Made by a program: the position numbers and the translations under genes
Source: Cloacibacterium caeni
GTDB lineage: Bacteria; Bacteroidota; Bacteroidia; Flavobacteriales; Weeksellaceae
Direction of reading: 5' to 3'
NCBI RefSeq assembly: GCF_907163105.1
Contig: NZ_OU015321.1
Location: 2,309,001-2,373,000, forward strand
Length of the DNA: 64,000 nt
The notes under the pieces: model-generated
Seen by the model: the letters and a program-made list of their open reading frames with translations, nothing else
Databases searched by the model: none
What the model was told of the DNA's origin: nothing
Shown: positions 34,556 through 44,302 of the stretch, in pieces
How positions within the stretch are numbered: the stretch's first letter is position 1
Layout: each line of letters starts with the position of its first letter

Positions 34556-36352
34556 TTAATCATTCAATTTCAAAACTGCCATAAATGCAGATTGTGGAAC
34601 TTCGACTCTACCAATTTGCTTCATCTTTTTCTTTCCTTCTTTCTGCTTTTCTAGGAGTTTACGCTTTCTGGAAATATCACCACCATAACATTTTGCGGTA
34701 ACGTCTTTTCTCAACGCTTTTACGTTTTCACGGGCGATAACTTTTGCACCAAGAGCAGCCTGAATTGCAATATCAAACTGTTGACGAGGAATCAATTCTC
34801 TTAGTTTTTCGCACATTTTTTTACCAATGTAATATGCGTTGCTGTCGTGAATTAACGAAGAAAGTGCATCTACCATATCTCCATTGATTAAAATGTCCAT
34901 TTTCACCAATTTAGAAGCTCTAAAACCAATTGGATGGTAATCAAATGAAGCATAACCTTTAGAAATTGATTTTAATCTGTCATAAAAATCAAAAACAACT
35001 TCTGATAAAGGCATGTTAAATACCAATTCTACACGGTCTGAAGTCAAATAAGATTGGTTTACAATTTCGCCACGTTTTTCGATACAAAGCGTCATCACAG
35101 CACCTACAAAATCAGATTTTGTAATAATGGTAGCTTTGATATAAGGTTCTTCTACACGATCAAGAGCAATAGGATCCATCATTTCTGACGGGTTATTAAT
35201 CAAAATCGGAACATTCGGTTCTTTTTTAGAATATCCGTAGTAAGAAACGTTAGGAACCGTAGTAATTACGTTCATGTTGAACTCTCTATCAAGACGTTCC
35301 TGTACAATTTCCATGTGAAGCATTCCTAAGAAACCACAACGGAAACCGAAACCAAGTGCTGCAGAACTTTCTGGCTCGAAAACCAAAGAAGCATCATTCA
35401 GTCTTAATTTTTCTAGAGAAAATCTTAATTCTTCAAAATCTTCAGATTCAATAGGATAAATTCCCGCGAAAACCATTGGTTTTACATCTTCGAAACCATC
35501 AATTGCTTCGGTTGCAGGATTTATCATAGAAGTAATGGTATCACCTACTTTTACTTCTCTAGCATCTTTAATCCCAGAAATAATATAGCCTACGTCTCCA
35601 CATTTAATTTCAGATTTTGGAGCTTGTTTTAGTTTCAGCGTTCCTACTTCATCTGCTTCATAGACTTTATCCGTCGCCATGAATTTTACTTTCTCACCTT
35701 TAGAAATTTTACCGTTTACTACTTTAAAGTAAGCTTCAATTCCACGGAAAGGATTGTAAACAGAGTCAAAAATTAATGCTTGAAGCGGCGCATTTTCGTC
35801 ACCTTTTGGCGCAGGAATTCTTTCTACAATTTGTTCAAGCAATTCATGAACACCAGCTCCTGTTTTCCCAGAAACACGCAAAACATCTTCTGGTTTACAA
35901 CCCAAAAGATTTACGATTTCATCGGTAACTTCTTCCGGATTAGCAGAAGGTAAGTCTATTTTATTCAAGATTGGAATAATTTCCAAATCGTTTTCTAGCG
36001 CTAAATACAAGTTGCTAATCGTTTGTGCCTGAATGCTTTGTGCAGCATCTACAATGAGTAGTGCTCCTTCACAAGCAGCGATAGAACGAGATACTTCGTA
36101 AGAAAAATCTACGTGTCCCGGTGTATCGATCAGGTTGAGAATATATTTTTCGCCTTTATATTCATAATCCATTTGAATGGCGTGAGATTTTATGGTAATT
36201 CCACGCTCTTTTTCCAAATCCATATCGTCAAGAGTTTGCGCTTGCAACTCTCTTTGAGAAACCGTATTGGTATATTCTAAAAGTCTGTCAGCAAGGGTAG
36301 ATTTCCCGTGGTCGATATGTGCGATTATGCAAAAATTTCTAATGTTCTTCAT
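34556..36352 (-). CDS. lepA: Elongation factor 4
   Basis: Ribosome-associated translational GTPase that back-translocates or remodels stalled ribosomes. The 598 residues show G1 [11 protein letters not shown]2/G3 EKERGITI and [16 protein letters not shown]4 NKIDLPSA, and the LepA-specific C-terminal domain ending with [17 protein letters not shown]. Length is exactly that of the family. It is a single gene, with a long leaderless-looking AT-rich upstream gap shared with the module at 36449-38046. Confidence 0.98.
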   Translation of the reverse strand: MKNIRNFCIIAHIDHGKSTLADRLLEYTNTVSQRELQAQTLDDMDLEKERGITIKSHAIQMDYEYKGEKYILNLIDTPGHVDFSYEVSRSIAACEGALLIVDAAQSIQAQTISNLYLALENDLEIIPILNKIDLPSANPEEVTDEIVNLLGCKPEDVLRVSGKTGAGVHELLEQIVERIPAPKGDENAPLQALIFDSVYNPFRGIEAYFKVVNGKISKGEKVKFMATDKVYEADEVGTLKLKQAPKSEIKCGDVGYIISGIKDAREVKVGDTITSMINPATEAIDGFEDVKPMVFAGIYPIESEDFEELRFSLEKLRLNDASLVFEPESSAALGFGFRCGFLGMLHMEIVQERLDREFNMNVITTVPNVSYYGYSKKEPNVPILINNPSEMMDPIALDRVEEPYIKATIITKSDFVGAVMTLCIEKRGEIVNQSYLTSDRVELVFNMPLSEVVFDFYDRLKSISKGYASFDYHPIGFRASKLVKMDILINGDMVDALSSLIHDSNAYYIGKKMCEKLRELIPRQQFDIAIQAALGAKVIARENVKALRKDVTAKCYGGDISRKRKLLEKQKEGKKKMKQIGRVEVPQSAFMAVLKLND

Positions 36353-36412
36353 TCTTCTTTTTCAATGATTTGCAAAGATATTGATTTTAAGGTAAAATCC
36401 TAAAAATAAAAA

Positions 36413-36434
36413 ACTCCGAATTGATTTTCGGAGT
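36413..36434 (-). terminator. Terminator of the sigma/anti-sigma module
   Basis: Stem ACTCCGAA/TTCGGAGT with a 6-nt loop; on the minus strand it is followed by a T run, 15 nt after the stop of the last gene of the module. Confidence 0.85.
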
Positions 36435-36448
36435 ATATTTTAAAGATT

Positions 36449-36961
36449 TTAAGGATTTGGCATCGGTTCGCGACCTTTTGGTGGTCCCATTTTTTGTCTG
36501 CGTTCCATAAATTTTTCGCGCATTCTTCCTTCTTGATTAAAAAGTTTCAGCACTTGTTGAGGTGTTAAAATTTTGAGAAACTTATCAGCATAGACTTTTC
36601 GGTTGTTAAGCAGTTGTTGGCCTAAGTCAAAGCTTTGGTTCAGCATTTTCTTCGCTTCTGCATCAGAAAGGTTTTCTTGAGAGAAATCTGCTCTGAATTT
36701 ATTTTTGATGGTTTTTTGACTTTCTAGATATTCTTTTAGAAGGATTTTAAAAGCTTCTTGTTTTTCAGCAGGGACTTGTAAATTTTTGATGGCCATCATG
36801 GTAGCCGCATCCTCCATCAATTGCTTTCTTTGCTCAGGAGACATTTGTCTGATGTATTCTCTGCGCTGTTCTGGTGTCATTTCTCTAAAATTTGGTTTTT
36901 CTTGAGCTTTAAAACTCATAAAGGTTCCAAAAAATAGAAGGGTATAGATAAAATTTTTCAT
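36449..36961 (-). CDS. Spy/CpxP-like periplasmic protein of an ECF sigma module
   Basis: A 170-residue exported helical protein (signal peptide MKNFIYTLLFFGTFMSFKAQ). Two LTPQQ/SPEQR-like repeats (MTPEQRREYIRQMSPEQRKQ) and the later KILTPQQVLK give the Spy/CpxP look of small periplasmic sensors or chaperones; the tail is basic and Pro/Gly-rich. It follows the anti-sigma gene by 7 nt. In Flavobacteriia such genes are often labelled sensors of ECF sigma factors; a sensing role is inferred from position only. Confidence 0.75.
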   Translation of the reverse strand: MKNFIYTLLFFGTFMSFKAQEKPNFREMTPEQRREYIRQMSPEQRKQLMEDAATMMAIKNLQVPAEKQEAFKILLKEYLESQKTIKNKFRADFSQENLSDAEAKKMLNQSFDLGQQLLNNRKVYADKFLKILTPQQVLKLFNQEGRMREKFMERRQKMGPPKGREPMPNP

Positions 36962-36968
36962 AATAGAT

Positions 36969-37472
36969 TTAGTTATAAAGGTCTAAATAGATGTCGTGAC
37001 TGGTGTTTTTTGATAATTCTGCCAATTCTTCTTGAGTCAAAGAATTAAGAAGTTGCTCATAATTTTCATCAGTGTTTTTAGAATTCACAATTTGTTCTGT
37101 AATTTCTGGGTTTTGGGTATGAGCAACTTCACTATTGTTTTCTTTAACAATATTTTGTGATGAATTTTGGGTGTTATTTTGTTCTGGTTTTGGCTGTGTA
37201 GTTTCTACTTTGGTTATGGATTGCACTGAATCTTGACTTGGTTTAGAAAATTCTGTTTGGTTGGTTTTCCATAAGAAAGTAAAGCCAAAAATTAATGCTA
37301 AAGCGGCAGCAATAGAAGTTACCATAGAAAAATTGATTTTAAAAATCTTCGGGTGATGTTCTTTCTTTCTTACTGTTTTATTAAGCACGTTTTCCTGCAT
37401 TTCCTCGAAGGTGTTTTCGGGAATTTTGTAGGGTGTTTTTTTAGCTAATTGTTCTATATTAAAATCTTTCAT
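36969..37472 (-). CDS. Putative anti-sigma factor with one transmembrane helix
   Basis: A 167-residue protein with a cytoplasmic N-terminal part of about 45 residues (NIEQLAKKTPYKIPENTFEEM), one membrane helix (VTSIAAALALIFGFTFLW) and a periplasmic part rich in Gln, Asn, Ser and Thr. No zinc-binding HxxxCxxC motif is present. It lies between the ECF sigma gene and the Spy-like gene, with 22 nt to the former, which is the reason for the anti-sigma call. Confidence 0.72.
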   Translation of the reverse strand: MKDFNIEQLAKKTPYKIPENTFEEMQENVLNKTVRKKEHHPKIFKINFSMVTSIAAALALIFGFTFLWKTNQTEFSKPSQDSVQSITKVETTQPKPEQNNTQNSSQNIVKENNSEVAHTQNPEITEQIVNSKNTDENYEQLLNSLTQEELAELSKNTSHDIYLDLYN

Positions 37473-37494
37473 TTTCTAAAATTTTTAAATTTTC

Positions 37495-38046
37495 TTATGA
37501 TTCGTAGTTTTCTCTGATGTAGTTTTCTATTTTTTCTTTGGCGTAGTGGTAATTGGTTTTGCAAGTACTTACGCTCATTTCTAGAATATTACTTATTTCT
37601 TCGAAAGGCAATTCGTCATAATATCTAATATTGAAAACTAATTTTTGTTTCTCTGGCAATGTTTGAATGGCTTTCTGCAATAAAACTTGAATTTCTTCTG
37701 CATCATGTTCTGCATTTTGGGCGACTAAGTTTTGCATGTAATACTCTGCATCTTCGTCTGTTTTTTGCATTTTTTTTAATTTTGCCAACTGCTGAAGCGC
37801 TTCATTGGTAGCGATTCTGTAGAGCCAAGTGTACAATTTACTGTCTTGCTTGAATTGCCCAAAATTGTTATATGCCTTAATAAAAGTGTCTTGCAACACA
37901 TCTTGCGCAAGGTCATGTTGTACAATTAACCTTCTAATATGCCAATAAAGCCGACTTTGATAGGTATCCATCATCGCACGAAGTCCTTTTTCCGAAGAAT
38001 TGGGCTGCAACATCAAGCTGATGATTTCGTCGTCTTTACACTTCAT
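37495..38046 (-). CDS. ECF-type RNA polymerase sigma factor
   Basis: A 183-residue group 4 sigma factor with only regions 2 and 4. Region 2 includes HDLAQDVLQDTFIKAYNNF and the YTWLYRIATNEAL stretch; region 4 is LPEKQKLVFNIRYYDELPFEEIS followed by the HTH ILEMSVSTCKTNYHYAKEKI. It heads a three-gene unit with the anti-sigma and Spy-like genes, which points to a response to envelope stress, probably with autoregulation. Confidence 0.93.
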   Translation of the reverse strand: MKCKDDEIISLMLQPNSSEKGLRAMMDTYQSRLYWHIRRLIVQHDLAQDVLQDTFIKAYNNFGQFKQDSKLYTWLYRIATNEALQQLAKLKKMQKTDEDAEYYMQNLVAQNAEHDAEEIQVLLQKAIQTLPEKQKLVFNIRYYDELPFEEISNILEMSVSTCKTNYHYAKEKIENYIRENYES

Positions 38047-38130
38047 AATTTAGTTTTCAATGGTTTGATTGTTCTTTTTAAGGAAAGTTAAATTTAAAAA
38101 TAAAAAATTACAAAAGTTTATAAAATAAAA

Positions 38131-38157
38131 AAACCATCCCGATATTCGGAATGGTTT
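38131..38157 (-). terminator. Terminator of rplY
   Basis: Stem AAACCAT/ATGGTTT enclosing CCCGATATTCGGA, itself partly paired; located 26 nt beyond the rplY stop, with a T run on the minus strand. Confidence 0.75.
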
Positions 38158-38182
38158 TATATGTAGAAAAAAGATTCTCTAA

Positions 38183-38824
38183 TTATTCTGCTGCAGGAGC
38201 TTCTGCTTCTGGAGCTGCATCAGTTGCTACTTCTTCTTCATCTTCATCATCTTCTACCATTGCACCAGCATTTTTCATAGCATTTCTAGACATCTTCACA
38301 GCAGCTACTACTGCGTTATCTGGATGTAAGAAAGTGTATTGATCGTTTTTGATGTCTCCTACATATAATTTGTTACCAATTCTAAGTGGAGTAACATCTA
38401 CTACGATTTCGTCTGGTAAGTTAGCAGGAATAGCTTTCAATCTTAATTTTCTGAAAGATTGTCTTAAAACACCACCCGCTAAAACACCTTTTGCACGACC
38501 GGTAATTCTTACAGGAACTTCCATAACTACTGGTTTATCAGCGCTTAATTGATAGAAGTCTGCGTGAAGAATTTTGTCTGTAATTGGGTGAAATTGGATG
38601 TCTTGTAAAACAGCATCAATTTTTTGACCATCTAGCTCAATTACTACCGTGTGTGCATCTGGAGTGTAAACCAAGTCTTTGAAAGATTTCTCAGTAGAAG
38701 AGAAATTGATTGGTTGCTCACCTCCATAAACAACACAAGGAACTAATTCAGCATCACGTAGAGCTTTGGTAGACTTTTTGCCCACGCTTTCTCTTTTTGT
38801 ACCTTGAATTGTAATAGATTTCAT
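38183..38824 (-). CDS. rplY: 50S ribosomal protein L25 (CTC family)
   Basis: Binds 5S rRNA in the large subunit. The 213 residues form the long CTC-type: an N-terminal L25 beta barrel ([28 protein letters not shown]), the TL5-like C-terminal domain ([20 protein letters not shown]) and an acidic Glu/Asp/Ala tail ([17 protein letters not shown]). It is 55 nt downstream of prs in the same direction, a common pairing in bacteria. Confidence 0.96.
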   Translation of the reverse strand: MKSITIQGTKRESVGKKSTKALRDAELVPCVVYGGEQPINFSSTEKSFKDLVYTPDAHTVVIELDGQKIDAVLQDIQFHPITDKILHADFYQLSADKPVVMEVPVRITGRAKGVLAGGVLRQSFRKLRLKAIPANLPDEIVVDVTPLRIGNKLYVGDIKNDQYTFLHPDNAVVAAVKMSRNAMKNAGAMVEDDEDEEEVATDAAPEAEAPAAE

Positions 38825-38879
38825 TTAAAAAATATTTAAGTGTGTTAAATTTTTCAGGCTGCAAATATAGTGAAAAAAA

Positions 38880-39818
38880 TTATATAATAAATTTATCACT
38901 AATTGATTTGTGCTCGTGTACCATTTTCATTACGTCTGCAAAAAGTGCTGCACAAGATAAAACCTTGATTTTAGAAGAAAGCTCTGATTTCACTGGAATC
39001 GTATCAGTTACAATAACTTCGCTAATCTGAGAGTTTTCTATATTTTCATAAGCTTTGCCAGAAAGAACAGGGTGAGTTGCCATAGCTCTTACTGATTTTG
39101 CTCCGTTTTTCATTAGAATTTCTGCTGCTTTGCAAAGTGTTCCGGCTGTGTCTATCATATCATCAATGAGGATAACGTTTCTGTCTTTTACATCACCAAT
39201 CAAGAACATTTCTTCTACTACATTTGCTTTTTTTCTTTCTTTATAAGCAATTACTACTTCTGCACTTAGGTATCCTGCGTAATTTTTCGCTCTTTTTGCG
39301 CCACCCATGTCTGGTGAAGCAATCGTAAGATTGTCTAAGTTTAAAGACTTAATGTGGTCTACAAAGATGGTAGAAGCATAAAGATGGTCTACAGGAATTT
39401 CGAAGAAACCTTGAATTTGGTCTGCGTGTAAATCAATAGTCATGATTCTGGTTGCGCCGGCTGCAGTTAAAAGATTAGCAACTAATTTTGCTCCGATTGG
39501 CGCTCTAGGCTTATCTTTTCTGTCTTGTCTAGCCAATCCAAAATACGGAATCACTACGGTAATACTCTTTGCTGATGCTCTTTTTGCTGCATCAATCATT
39601 AAAAGAAGTTCTAGAAGATTGTCTGCTGGTGGAAAGGTAGAGCCTATAAGAAAAACTCTTCCTCCTCTAACAGATTGATCTAATACGGGTTCGAATTCCC
39701 CGTCACTAAACTGTTGGAAATTAATTTTCCCTAATTCTTGCCCATAGTGATTTGCAATTTTTTCTGCTAAATCTCGACTTGTTCTGGTGCAAAATAAATA
39801 GGTTGCTTGATCAGCCAT
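38880..39818 (-). CDS. prs: Ribose-phosphate pyrophosphokinase
   Basis: Makes PRPP from ribose 5-phosphate and ATP for nucleotide, His and Trp synthesis. The 312 residues include RQDRKDKPRAPIGAK, the flexible catalytic region TIDLHADQIQGFF and the PRPP-binding loop VILIDDMIDTAGTL. Class I enzyme by length and motifs. Upstream of rplY with a short gap and no terminator between, so the two are likely co-transcribed. Confidence 0.97.
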   Translation of the reverse strand: MADQATYLFCTRTSRDLAEKIANHYGQELGKINFQQFSDGEFEPVLDQSVRGGRVFLIGSTFPPADNLLELLLMIDAAKRASAKSITVVIPYFGLARQDRKDKPRAPIGAKLVANLLTAAGATRIMTIDLHADQIQGFFEIPVDHLYASTIFVDHIKSLNLDNLTIASPDMGGAKRAKNYAGYLSAEVVIAYKERKKANVVEEMFLIGDVKDRNVILIDDMIDTAGTLCKAAEILMKNGAKSVRAMATHPVLSGKAYENIENSQISEVIVTDTIPVKSELSSKIKVLSCAALFADVMKMVHEHKSISDKFII

Positions 39819-39854
39819 TTTTACTTTTTTTGGTTTGGCAAATTTAAAAAAAAT

Positions 39855-39884
39855 AAAACCACCTGAAAAATATCAGGTGGTTTT
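39855..39884 (-). terminator. Terminator of the SGNH lipoprotein gene
   Basis: Stem AAAACCACCTGA/TCAGGTGGTTTT with a 6-nt loop; T runs on both strands. It separates the lipoprotein gene from prs. Confidence 0.88.
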
Positions 39885-39904
39885 TATAAAATTATTTTTT
39901 ATTA

Positions 39905-41383
39905 TTATGGGAAAGTTACTCCAGAATAAGCATTAATGTCAACCCAAGGCAATGTAGAGCCATAAGTTTTATTTATTGCGTCAATAAAAGTGTTTGCAAT
40001 AAGTGCATATCCTCTACCGTTAGGATGAACTCCATCTAAAGAGAATGCACCACCTGTTACAAAAGATGCTGTGTATTTTACACCGTTGTATTGAATGCCA
40101 GAAGTACTTCCTAGTTCTTTCATTTTAGAATTTGCATCTACTAATGCTAGTCCGTATGCAGTAGCTAAACTTGAAATTGAAGCGTTGTAAGCGTCTGTTG
40201 CAGCGATTACTTTAGCCGCTTCTTTTTCAGTTAAGACATATTTATCAGCTAGTGGAGTTGCAGTTCCTCCTTTAATTGTAGTGTCTCTTAACAATGTTAA
40301 TGCTGGTAAAAGAATTATATCTTTAGCAGTAGTCTGTCTAAGAGAAGGCAGGTTATATGCAGATAAGTTTGTAAGGTCTTTATCTACGATAACAGCTCCA
40401 TTTACTCCATTTTCAGAAAACTTGATAAGTCTAGCATTGTATTCCGCAGTAGTTATCGCTCCAAGGTTCTTAAGCGTAAGTAAGCCTCCATTGTAAGTTG
40501 CATAAGCTGCATTTAATTGTGACACTTGTGTAGCAGTTAGTCCAGCAATAGGAGTTGCAGGGACAGTTGTGAAATAGGGTATTGAAGTAACATACGGAAT
40601 GTTTGCAATAGCACCTTTAGAATTAGCGTTTGCTGTTTTTAAGCTGGTAATTACTGTCTTAATAACATTTGCTACAACGTTAGGGTCAGAAATATCATTA
40701 GAGCCATAAGTTGATGGGTCTAAATTTCCTTTTTGATCTACTCCAGAACCTCCAGAAGTTGCATAAGAAAGAACGTCATTATTACCAATCCATAATGTAT
40801 AGAAACTTGGTTTTTGAGCAGCGGCATCAGCTAAAACTGTTGTAGTAGCCGATGTAGCGAATCTTACAAAGTAAGGATTAGCTTTTCCAGCAGCTAAATT
40901 AGCAGCGCTACCATAACCTGGAGTTACTAAATGAAAAGATTTAGCACCTGGAACGCCCATATTGTTAAAGTATTTCCCTGTACCACCAATAACGTCAAGG
41001 TTAGCACCTGGAGCTGAAGGAGTTGGTGAAAGAGTTTGGCTTAACGTAAGTTTTCCATAAAACTCTGTATTTCCTGAAGCAGCATATAAATTAGTGAATC
41101 CACCTACGTTATTTGGCATTAACGGTTGAGTGAAGGTTTGTGTACCTCCAGCTAGTCCCATTTGTTTTGCGATCATTGACGGAAATGATTCGTTTTGTCC
41201 GTCTAGATATAAGGCACCATCTCTGAAACCAGATGTTAATGAATTTCCTACAGATACAAATTTTGAGAAATCTGCTTTACCAGTAGAAACAGTCATGTTA
41301 TTTACGTCTCTTTCGAAATCTGTATTACAGCTTACTAATGATAAAGCTGAAATTGCGAAAGCTGATAATATTATTTTTTTCAT
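39905..41383 (-). CDS. SGNH/GDSL-type lipoprotein, paired with a FadL-like porin
   Basis: A 492-residue lipoprotein (lipobox ALSLVSCNT). SGNH blocks are seen as FVSVGNSLTSGF (block I with GNSL in place of GDSL), WIGNNDVL (block III) and DGVHPNGRGYALIAN (block V with catalytic Asp and His). A long Thr/Ala-rich insert lies in the middle. It probably hydrolyses acyl esters at the outer membrane. Only 10 nt separate it from the upstream FadL-type gene, so porin and esterase are made together: a plausible pair for taking up and cleaving lipid esters (inference). Confidence 0.85.
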   Translation of the reverse strand: MKKIILSAFAISALSLVSCNTDFERDVNNMTVSTGKADFSKFVSVGNSLTSGFRDGALYLDGQNESFPSMIAKQMGLAGGTQTFTQPLMPNNVGGFTNLYAASGNTEFYGKLTLSQTLSPTPSAPGANLDVIGGTGKYFNNMGVPGAKSFHLVTPGYGSAANLAAGKANPYFVRFATSATTTVLADAAAQKPSFYTLWIGNNDVLSYATSGGSGVDQKGNLDPSTYGSNDISDPNVVANVIKTVITSLKTANANSKGAIANIPYVTSIPYFTTVPATPIAGLTATQVSQLNAAYATYNGGLLTLKNLGAITTAEYNARLIKFSENGVNGAVIVDKDLTNLSAYNLPSLRQTTAKDIILLPALTLLRDTTIKGGTATPLADKYVLTEKEAAKVIAATDAYNASISSLATAYGLALVDANSKMKELGSTSGIQYNGVKYTASFVTGGAFSLDGVHPNGRGYALIANTFIDAINKTYGSTLPWVDINAYSGVTFP

Positions 41384-41393
41384 AATTTTTTAA

Positions 41394-42635
41394 TTAAAAT
41401 GCATTGTAAGTGAAACCTAAACCTAGATACATTGCTTTAGCTTTAGCCTGTCCTCTGAAGCTTAAGTAATCGTTGTTTACTTTTCTTGCTTCTGGGAATG
41501 ATAAAGCAGCTGCTAAATCTACTCCTAACTTTCCAAATTTATATCCAAGACCAGCTGTTACTACGCTAGCGTCAAAAGATGGAGTTTCTGGGATGAAATA
41601 TTTGTCTTCATATGGAGATTCATCAAAATAGTATCCTAATCTACCTGCTAATTTATCCGTTAGCATATATTGTGTACCAATTCTAAATGTTTTAGCATTT
41701 TTGAAGTTTTTAGGAGATACTAAAACCGTTTTATCTGCTTGGTTTCCAACTTGAGCATTTTCAAAGTCTAGCGTTAATTTGCTGTATCTTTCCCAACCAT
41801 GGTAATTGAAATCTGCAGATACTAACCATTTTGGTGTGATTTTATAAGTAAGACCAATTGTGTACTCATCTACAAGTGGTAATTCTGCTGTAAATGCATC
41901 TTGACCATCTGCTCCTACATTTAATTGAGGAGAGGTAAGCACAGCTGCAGGTACTCCAGTGAAAGTTGCTACTCCGTTATCAGCTTTCATAATAACTGGT
42001 GAACGATAAGCAATACTTAAATCTAAATTACTGCTTGGTTTAAGATAGAAACCTAATCCAAAACCAGAACCTGTTGCTTTTTCGTCATTTATATTAAATG
42101 TTCCTCCTAGGTTGGTAACTGCTTTGTCCCAATCTACCATACCTTTTGCATAGATGTAACTTACACCGATAGAAGCCCAATCATTAAATTTATAAGAAAC
42201 CATAGGTTGGAAATAGAAGCTTTTCAATTCCATTTTTTGAACAACTTCTCTACCGGTCCAATCATCTGCCCATTTTACTGTACTTCCGAATGGTGTAGTA
42301 ACACTTAAGCCTACAGAAACATTATTTGTAACTTTATATGCAATCGCTGCATAAAGAGGTGTTCCTACTGGGTTTTCTGTTTTGTAAGATTGTAAAGTTT
42401 CTAGACTTTGGTATTCTACTTCAGAAATTGCACCAAAACCACCCACTGCAACACTCAATTTGCTAGGAATAAAAGAGATACCTGCAGGGTTAAAAAAAGC
42501 TACACTCGCATCTTCTGTATGCGCGCTAGTGTGAGCCATTGCAAGCTGTTTTACACCTTGTAATGATACTCTAAAACCTCCTGCGTAAGAAAATACGCCA
42601 GCTAAAAGAGCTGTAGTTATTAAAATTCTTTTCAT
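41394..42635 (-). CDS. OmpP1/FadL-type outer-membrane transporter
   Basis: A 413-residue protein with a signal peptide (MKRILITTALLAGVFSYA) and the FadL/TodX hallmarks: N-terminal hatch segment with HTSAHTEDASVAFFNPAGI, VTTPFGSTVKW, and many alternating strands up to YLGLGFTYNAF. Members carry hydrophobic compounds such as long-chain fatty acids across the outer membrane. First gene of a two-gene unit with the SGNH lipoprotein. Confidence 0.9.
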   Translation of the reverse strand: MKRILITTALLAGVFSYAGGFRVSLQGVKQLAMAHTSAHTEDASVAFFNPAGISFIPSKLSVAVGGFGAISEVEYQSLETLQSYKTENPVGTPLYAAIAYKVTNNVSVGLSVTTPFGSTVKWADDWTGREVVQKMELKSFYFQPMVSYKFNDWASIGVSYIYAKGMVDWDKAVTNLGGTFNINDEKATGSGFGLGFYLKPSSNLDLSIAYRSPVIMKADNGVATFTGVPAAVLTSPQLNVGADGQDAFTAELPLVDEYTIGLTYKITPKWLVSADFNYHGWERYSKLTLDFENAQVGNQADKTVLVSPKNFKNAKTFRIGTQYMLTDKLAGRLGYYFDESPYEDKYFIPETPSFDASVVTAGLGYKFGKLGVDLAAALSFPEARKVNNDYLSFRGQAKAKAMYLGLGFTYNAF

Positions 42636-42810
42636 GTTAATTAATAATTATTGCGCCAAATATAGAATTTATTTATATATAAATGTTAAAATTATATTAA
42701 AAAAATTAAACAAAAATTAAATTTATTTTATTATTTATCATTTTTTTTTTGATTTAAAAAAAATAAACAATTGAATATCAAATACTTGTTAAGTCAATTA
42801 AAATAAATTA

Positions 42811-42826
42811 TTAAACAATTGTTTAA
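42811..42826. promoter_or_regulatory. Perfect palindrome, operator candidate
   Basis: TTAAACAATTGTTTAA. Related half sites occur nearby: AAACAATTG at 42765-42773, TTAAACAAT at 42838-42846 and ATTGTTTAA at about 42999-43007. Such clustering suggests a dimeric regulator, but AT-rich DNA makes chance palindromes likely. Confidence 0.4.
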
Positions 42827-43015
42827 TTAAAATAATATTAAACAATAATTATGTATTGCATGTAAAGCTCGAAATATAAATTATGAATAATTTAATAATA
42901 TTGCATAATATTCATTAATATTATATTAAAAAATGATTTTAATGTAAAAACATGATAATTTAGACTTCGTGATGATAGACTTATTGTTTTATGTCAAATT
43001 GTTTAAAAATTATAC

Positions 43016-43023
43016 TAAATTTG
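43016..43023 (+). promoter_or_regulatory. -7 box TAAATTTG of the ricT-gldH-PBP operon
   Basis: Exact TAnnTTTG match, 19 nt before the ricT ATG. The -33 region at the ideal spacing reads GTCA and is not convincing. Confidence 0.45.
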
Positions 43024-43042
43024 CAAGAATTAAAATATTATT

Positions 43043-44302
43043 ATGAGTTGTGGATGTAATTCATCCGGAGATTCTAAACATTCTTGTGCTACTAAAAGCG
43101 CTACAGGTTGCGAAAATGTCAATACCTGTGGGAATAGTTATAAATTAAGCGTCTTTGATTGGCTATCTACAATACAGGCACCTAAACAGAATAAGTGCAA
43201 TTTTGTAGAAGTGAGATTTAAGAATGATAGAAAATGCTATTTCAATAATGTAAACCAGTTGCCGCTTCATATTGGTAGCGTAGTTACAGTAGAATCTAAT
43301 CCGGGTCACGATATAGGTGTAGTAAGTTTAACAGGAGAACTTGTTAAAATTCAGATGAAAAAGAAACATTTTTCTGAAGATGCTGCCCTAAAAATTTATA
43401 GAGTCGCTACACAAAAAGATGTAGAGATTTGGCAAGATGCCAGAAAAAAAGAAGACCAAACAAAGATTCAGGCAAGAAAAATTGCTAAAAATCTAGGTTT
43501 AGAAATGAAAATCACCGATGTAGAATATCAAGGTGATGGTTCGAAAGCTACTTTTTATTATACCGCAGAAGGTAGAGTAGATTTCCGTCAACTGATTAAA
43601 GAATACGCTTCATCTTTCAAAACAAAGATCGATATGAAGCAAATAGGTTACAGACAAGAATCTGCCAAAGTAGGAGGAATAGGTTCTTGTGGTAGAGAAT
43701 TATGCTGTTCTACTTGGCTTACAGACTTCCGTTCAGTAAATACCAATGCGGCAAGATATCAGCAGTTAAGTATCAATCCGCTAAAATTAGCAGGACAATG
43801 TGGTAAATTAAAATGCTGTCTCAATTTTGAATTAGACAGTTATGTAGATGCATTATCAGATTTTCCTTCTTCTAATACTATTCTAGAAACCGAAAAAGGA
43901 AGAGCTTTTTGCATTAAAATAGACGTTTTCAAAAAGAAAATGTGGTTTGCCTATGTAGATAATTCTATGGCTTGGTATGATTTAGACGTTGCTGAGGTTA
44001 AAAAATTGATGAAAATCAATAGCAAAGGGCAAAAATCTATCCCATTAGAAGAATTGAAAACCTTCACAGGAGCAGATAAAGTAGAAACAGTAGATTTAAT
44101 TCAGGAGAATAATCTAGATAGGTTTGAGAAAAAGAAACCGAACAAGCATAGAAATAAAAATACAGGAAATAATAGAGCAGAGCAGGTAACCAAAGAGACA
44201 GAAGCTCAAAAGGATAATAATAAACCTGAAAAAACCAACGCTCCTAAAAAGTTTAATAAAAACAAAAAAAGATTTACTCCAAAAAGAAATAATAATGATT
44301 AA
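43043..44302 (+). CDS. ricT: PSP1/RicT-family protein
   Basis: A 419-residue protein with a PSP1 domain. Very Cys-rich N-terminus (SCGCNSSGDSKHSCATKS), then VRFKNDRKCYF, and the family's core GIGSCGRELCCSTWLTDF and LAGQCGKLKCCLNFELD, whose cysteines in RicT of Bacillus belong to iron-sulphur cluster binding in the RicAFT complex that affects RNA processing. The last 80 residues are Lys/Asn-rich and disordered. It overlaps the gldH start by 8 nt, so ricT, gldH and the PBP gene form an operon. Confidence 0.85.
   Translation: MSCGCNSSGDSKHSCATKSATGCENVNTCGNSYKLSVFDWLSTIQAPKQNKCNFVEVRFKNDRKCYFNNVNQLPLHIGSVVTVESNPGHDIGVVSLTGELVKIQMKKKHFSEDAALKIYRVATQKDVEIWQDARKKEDQTKIQARKIAKNLGLEMKITDVEYQGDGSKATFYYTAEGRVDFRQLIKEYASSFKTKIDMKQIGYRQESAKVGGIGSCGRELCCSTWLTDFRSVNTNAARYQQLSINPLKLAGQCGKLKCCLNFELDSYVDALSDFPSSNTILETEKGRAFCIKIDVFKKKMWFAYVDNSMAWYDLDVAEVKKLMKINSKGQKSIPLEELKTFTGADKVETVDLIQENNLDRFEKKKPNKHRNKNTGNNRAEQVTKETEAQKDNNKPEKTNAPKKFNKNKKRFTPKRNNND

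Larger units (their letters stand above)
42636..43042. other. Divergent AT-rich intergenic region
   Basis: 407 nt at roughly 85-90% A+T between the FadL-like gene and ricT. It contains a 16-bp palindrome (listed separately), several AAACAAT-type half sites and the ricT -7 box. No gene or RNA seen. Confidence 0.5.

Noticed and set aside
44160-44294. Lys/Asn-rich tail of RicT as a separate gene
   Set aside because: It is in frame with the PSP1 domain and runs to the gldH overlap.
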